Shown here in pieces: positions 6,767 through 9,425 of a stretch of 9,425 nt of DNA. The notes beneath the pieces are model-generated. The model did no database searches. It saw only the letters and a list, made by a program, of their open reading frames with translations, and was not told the origin of the DNA. The position numbers and the translations under genes are program-made. Every line of letters starts with the position of its first letter. Positions within the stretch are counted from its first letter, which is position 1. The stretch comes from Anaerolineales bacterium (GTDB lineage Bacteria; Chloroflexota; Anaerolineae; 4572-78; J111). The DNA lies in assembly GCA_012032575.1 (NCBI GenBank), contig JAAUSP010000278.1, positions 1 to 9,425 on the forward strand, given 5' to 3'.

Positions 6767-8035
6767 TCAAACTATCTTACCCTGCTTGACCACCCGCTCA
6801 ACCAGATTCCCGCCAAATTGATAGGCCAGATGGCGATAATCCGGTGCATTGATAAGCAACAGATCGGCCTGCTTGCCGACCTCCAGCGAACCGAGTCTGT
6901 CTCCCAACCCAACCGCGTGGGCCGCATTGATGGTGCTGGCGTTCAGCGCTTCGGCGGGGAGTAGTTTTTGGTAGCGGCAGGCGATAGCCATCACCAGCGG
7001 CATGGACGGCACGGGGCCGAACCGGGGTTGATGTCGGTGGCCAGGGCCAGGGCCACCCCGGCATCAATCATCGCCCGCGCATTAGCAAAGTGAGCGCTGC
7101 CCAGGTTAAAATTGACCGCCGGCAAGACCACGCCGACCGTATTCGATTGGGCCAATTTTTCCACCTCAGCCGGGGGAGTCACATCCAGGTGGTCGGCGGA
7201 AACTGCGCCCAGTTCAACCGCCAGGCTGACTCCGCCGAGGTTGGCAAACTCGTCCGCGTGGATTTTGGCCGGCAGCCCCAAAGCCAACCCTGCTTCCAAC
7301 ACCCGCCGCGACTGCTCCAGACTGAAGACGTTGGCTTCGCAGAAAACGTCGCAGAAAAGGGTTGAACGTTGAACGTTGAACATTGAACGTTCATACCAGG
7401 CAGCAACAGCAGGAAGCATATTTTCAACGACCAAATCCACGTATTCGTCGGTGCGGCCTTTGTATTCGGGGGGGGACAGCGTGTGCGCCAATGAAGGTGG
7501 GGATAAGGTCAAGTGGGGTTGACGTGGCGAGACCGGCGATGGCGTCGAGCATTTTGAGTTCGCTGGCGGTATCGAGGCCGTAGCCGGTTTTGATTTCGAC
7601 GGTGGTGGTTCCCAGAGCCAACATGGCTTCCAGCCGGGGGCGAGTCTCGGCTACAAGCTGCTCGACTGTGGCGGCGCGGGTGGCCCGCATGGTGCTGACG
7701 ATACCCCCGCCGGCCTCCATAATCTCCATGTAACTCGCGCCCCGGACACGCAGCTCAAACTCGTGTACCCGGTCGCCGGCGTAGACCACATGGGTATGCG
7801 GGTCTACAAAACCGGGACAAACCGTTTTGCCGGTGGCATCAATAGTTTCGCGGGCGGTAAAGTCGGCCCGTATCTCGCTGGATGGGCCAAGCGCCACAAT
7901 TTGACCATCAGTGATGGCTATCGCCCCGCCGGGAATAAGCCCCACATCCGCCATCGCCTGGCCTCGTTTGGGGCCGTCAGGGCTGGCGATGGTAACAAGT
8001 TGGACGGCATTATAAATAAGCAAATCAGCTTTCAT
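6767..8035 (-). CDS. hutI: Imidazolonepropionase, with two compensating homopolymer frameshifts
   Basis: HutI hydrolyses 4-imidazolone-5-propionate to N-formimino-L-glutamate, step 3 of histidine degradation. It is a cytoplasmic metal-dependent amidohydrolase. Reading across two frameshifts gives about 422 residues, close to the usual 400-420. Metal and catalytic residues are present: His80 and His82 (PGFVDPHTHVVYAG), His259 (KIHADEF), His282 (SADHLD) and Asp334 (ATDINPGSAP). The C-terminus has GSLEVGKQADLLLI. The first break is at a G8 run (7468-7475), where 7 G restore HAVPPEYKGRTDEY. The second is at a G4 run (7013-7016), where 5 G restore NPGSAPVPSMPL. The two shifts cancel in length and every functional motif survives, so sequencing error is favoured over decay. 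A heptamer tandem repeat adds about nine residues near 214-226 (YERSMFNVQRSTL) just before CDVFCE. The start at 8035 has only a weak AGG upstream. Confidence 0.9.
7362..7389 (-). repeat. Four tandem TTGAACG heptamers inside hutI
   Basis: Four 7-base units run head to tail: TTGAACG, TTGAACG, TTGAACA, TTGAACG. On the coding strand they are translated as about RSMFNVQRST, a segment absent from ordinary HutI proteins at this position. Because the unit is not a multiple of three, gain or loss of one unit would break the frame. Confidence 0.85.
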
Positions 8036-8068
8036 ATCAACCTATTAGCCAAAGTCATTAGGTTAAGC

Positions 8069-8187
8069 AGCATCCTGAGTAGGGGAGCGCAGCGAGCCGT
8101 ATCGAAGGGTGCTGCGCCGTCAGGAAATCCTGCCTAGTCGCACCCTTCGATACGCGCTTCACTTCGTTTCGCGCTACTCAGGATGCT
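8069..8187. repeat. Long imperfect inverted repeat between ftcD and hutI
   Basis: The outer arms AGCATCCTGAGTAG (8069-8082) and 8174-8187 are exact reverse complements. The inner arms GTATCGAAGGGTG (8099-8111) and 8141-8153 are also exact. The middle parts (8083-8098 and 8154-8173) differ in length and match only in part. The central loop holds a small palindrome, CAGGAAATCCTG (8121-8132). Each half resembles a dispersed intergenic repeat (CATCCTGAGTAG next to TATCGAAGG). It occupies most of the 189-base gap between ftcD and hutI and could be a REP/BIME-like or miniature mobile element. No coding potential is seen. Confidence 0.75.
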
Positions 8188-8204
8188 CCTTCCTGAAAGA
8201 ATCT

Positions 8205-8222
8205 CACGCATCACGCATCACG
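8205..8222. repeat. CACGCAT heptamer tandem repeat beside the ftcD stop codon
   Basis: Two full CACGCAT units are followed by CACG, ending 2 bases before the ftcD stop codon. It is the same unit length as the repeats at 7362 and 9135 but a different sequence. Confidence 0.6.
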
Positions 8223-8224
8223 TC

Positions 8225-9118
8225 TCACTCCAACAACCCCGTCTCCAAAATCTGACCGAGCGTAAAATCGTGGGCCTGGACATAGTGTTTGATGATTTCT
8301 TCCACCGCGCCCAACGGAATCGAGCCGATAATCTCCGTCCCGGCGACGGCGACGCCGTGGCGGGCGGCCTCCATCCGCACGGTTTCCAGCACACGGGGCA
8401 GCGGCGTTTCGACATAATTGGTCAGGTTCATCGAAACCTGGACCATACCCTGCTCCTTCAAATCCACACCCATGGCCTGGACGTGGCGATAACCGCCATT
8501 TTTGAAGCGGACGCCTTCGGCAATGCGTTTGGCGATGCTCAAATCGGTGGTGTGCAGGTTGACATTGAAGGCAATCAAGGGGAAACGGCAGCCGGTGACC
8601 ATCGCTCCGGCTTTGGCGTTGAAACTGGCCGGGCCTTCGTCGGGCTGCCACACGGCCAGGTCTTTGAGCTTTTCGGGCAGGGCTTCGTATTGACCTTTGC
8701 GAATGGCGGGCAAATCGTACCGTTCGGGCCGGGTGGCCGACTCGCGGTAGTAATAGACCGGCACGCCCAGCTCACCGACAAAGCGGCCAAACCGCCGTGA
8801 GATTTCGACAGCCTCGGCCACTTCGATGTTGCGGACAGGAATGAAGGGCGCGACATCCACCGCGCCCAAGCGGGGATGCGAGCCTTGCTGCCGGCTCATA
8901 TCAATTAACTCAAAGGCTTTGCGGGCCATTGCCTGAGAAGCCGCCAGCACCGCTTCCGGCTCGCCCAGGTAGGTCAGCACCGAGCGGTTGTGGTCGGCAT
9001 CGGATGAGTAATCAATCAGCTTGACCCCCGGCGTCCGGCGGACCGCCTCGGCCACCTGTTCGACCACCTCCAGGTTGCGCCCTTCGCTGATATTGGGGAC
9101 GGATAGTAAAATTTTCAT
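8225..9118 (-). CDS. ftcD: Glutamate formimidoyltransferase
   Basis: The protein transfers the formimino group of N-formimino-L-glutamate, the HutI product, to tetrahydrofolate, releasing glutamate. It closes the histidine pathway in the cytoplasm and feeds one-carbon metabolism. The 297 residues match the formiminotransferase part alone, without the cyclodeaminase domain found in the bifunctional animal enzyme. Family blocks are SVPNISEGR (6-14), SDADHNRSV (39-47), HPRLGAVDVAPFIP (His82 is the expected catalytic residue) and GPASFNAKAGAMVTGCR with LIAFNVNL. The start at 9118 (MKILLSVPNISEGR) is where similarity begins and has AAGGA upstream. An in-frame extension to 9181 is merely translated repeat sequence. 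The gene is intact and lies upstream of hutI, 189 bases away. A separate cyclodeaminase gene (fchA type) would be needed to process the product and is not in the window. Confidence 0.95.
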   Translation of the reverse strand: MKILLSVPNISEGRNLEVVEQVAEAVRRTPGVKLIDYSSDADHNRSVLTYLGEPEAVLAASQAMARKAFELIDMSRQQGSHPRLGAVDVAPFIPVRNIEVAEAVEISRRFGRFVGELGVPVYYYRESATRPERYDLPAIRKGQYEALPEKLKDLAVWQPDEGPASFNAKAGAMVTGCRFPLIAFNVNLHTTDLSIAKRIAEGVRFKNGGYRHVQAMGVDLKEQGMVQVSMNLTNYVETPLPRVLETVRMEAARHGVAVAGTEIIGSIPLGAVEEIIKHYVQAHDFTLGQILETGLLE

Positions 9119-9125
9119 GCCGGTT

Positions 9126-9131
9126 ATCCTT
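9126..9131 (-). promoter_or_regulatory. Shine-Dalgarno site of ftcD
   Basis: The minus strand reads AAGGAT, 7 bases before the ATG at 9118. It supports that start over the longer reading from 9181, which has none. Confidence 0.65.
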
Positions 9132-9134
9132 TTT

Positions 9135-9186
9135 GGAGATTGGAGATTAGAGATTAGAGATTGTAAATCTCCAATCTCCAATCTCC
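9135..9186. repeat. Heptamer repeats in inverted array (GGAGATT type) between aceK and ftcD
   Basis: Four forward heptamers (GGAGATT twice, AGAGATT twice; 9135-9162) are followed after GTA by three inverted units AATCTCC (9166-9186). The arms can fold into a stem of 21 positions with two A-C mismatches and a 3-base loop. It fills the 71-base gap between the aceK stop and the ftcD ribosome binding site. No T-run follows on either strand, so it is not a classic terminator. Confidence 0.85.
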
Positions 9187-9189
9187 CTA

Positions 9190-9425
9190 TTATTTACTGA
9201 GCCGTTTACTGAGGCTGTAAGGAAAAATATCAATGGCCTCATTGGCCCGGTGCCGGGCCTGCATGGTTTGCCAGAATTCCAGTTCAAACAAATCCCGATG
9301 ATGTTCGCTAAAACTTCCAACATCTCTTTTGACAGCCCCAAAAAGGTCCTGAATTCTTCCGGGAAAATATCATTTTCGTCAGCGAAAAACCAGGGTTGGG
9401 GTTCAAAGTCATCATAAAAATTTCC
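9190..9425 (-). CDS. aceK: Isocitrate dehydrogenase kinase/phosphatase, C-terminal end; partial, one frameshift
   Basis: AceK phosphorylates and dephosphorylates isocitrate dehydrogenase, switching flux between the Krebs cycle and the glyoxylate shunt. Only the last 78 or so residues are in the window; the rest lies beyond the right edge. The C-terminal family pattern is clear: EPQPWFFADENDIFPEEF and RTFLGLSKEMLEVL. After a frameshift come SEHHRDLFELEFWQTMQA, then NEAIDIFPYSLSKRL. The break is at the A-run 9310-9313 (TTTT on the coding strand), where one extra T restores a continuous reading. The stop TAA is at 9192-9190. Relatives I know of are mainly proteobacterial, so its presence here is noteworthy. 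The call rests on remembered family motifs in a short fragment. Confidence 0.8.

Noticed and set aside
8183..8800. 205-codon open frame on the plus strand opposite ftcD
   Set aside because: It is the complement of the well-conserved ftcD gene, begins inside a repeat and shows no family signature.
9135..9186. CRISPR array
   Set aside because: The units are 7 bases, contiguous and inverted halfway, with no spacers and no cas genes.
9147..9341. Separate small protein upstream of ftcD
   Set aside because: Its first residues are AceK sequence and the rest is an out-of-frame reading after a homopolymer frameshift, ending in translated heptamer repeats.

Overview
The window is a chromosomal stretch, probably from a Chloroflexota bacterium of the Anaerolineae type. 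This is inferred from three things: the solute-binding protein has a Tat signal followed by a Cys and an Ala/Pro/Glu linker, the catabolic genes are moderately GC-rich, and short palindromes and heptamer tandem repeats lie between and inside genes. No rRNA or tRNA gene is present to confirm the taxonomy. Every supported gene is on the minus strand, so the genes read right to left.

In transcription order: the C-terminal end of an aceK-like isocitrate dehydrogenase kinase/phosphatase (9425-9190, cut by the window edge); ftcD, glutamate formimidoyltransferase (9118-8225); hutI, imidazolonepropionase (8035-6767); a Uma2-family nuclease-like protein (6581-5988); a REP-associated tyrosine transposase, RAYT (5934-5269); hutH, histidine ammonia-lyase (5276-3696); a family 5 ABC solute-binding protein (3248-1517); and a DppB/OppB-type permease (1336-38). 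The second permease and the ATPases would be expected beyond the left edge.

HutH, HutI and FtcD cover steps 1, 3 and 4 of histidine degradation to glutamate by the formimino-tetrahydrofolate route. Step 2, urocanase (HutU), is not in the window. The hut genes are split by two accessory genes, Uma2 and RAYT. The RAYT stop codon overlaps the hutH start (ATGGCTGA), so hutH translation may depend on the transposase gene. The transporter follows hutH after a 447-base gap with its own leader. It could import peptides or other nitrogen compounds, but a link to histidine is only positional.

Four single-base frameshifts were found, one in aceK, two in hutI and one in the solute-binding protein. All four lie in homopolymer runs and all leave well-conserved protein on both sides, so consensus sequencing error is the simplest explanation.

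The most distinctive signal is the repeat content. Three REP-like hairpins sharing a GCAAG loop are tied to the RAYT, two of them inside its coding sequence in opposite orientations with a compensatory base-pair change. There are also three different 7-base tandem repeats (one inside hutI), a long inverted repeat between ftcD and hutI, another between hutI and Uma2, and a perfect 31-base palindrome at the left edge. I did not find a clear new multi-gene system. The RAYT/REP insertion coupled to hutH is the best candidate for something new.
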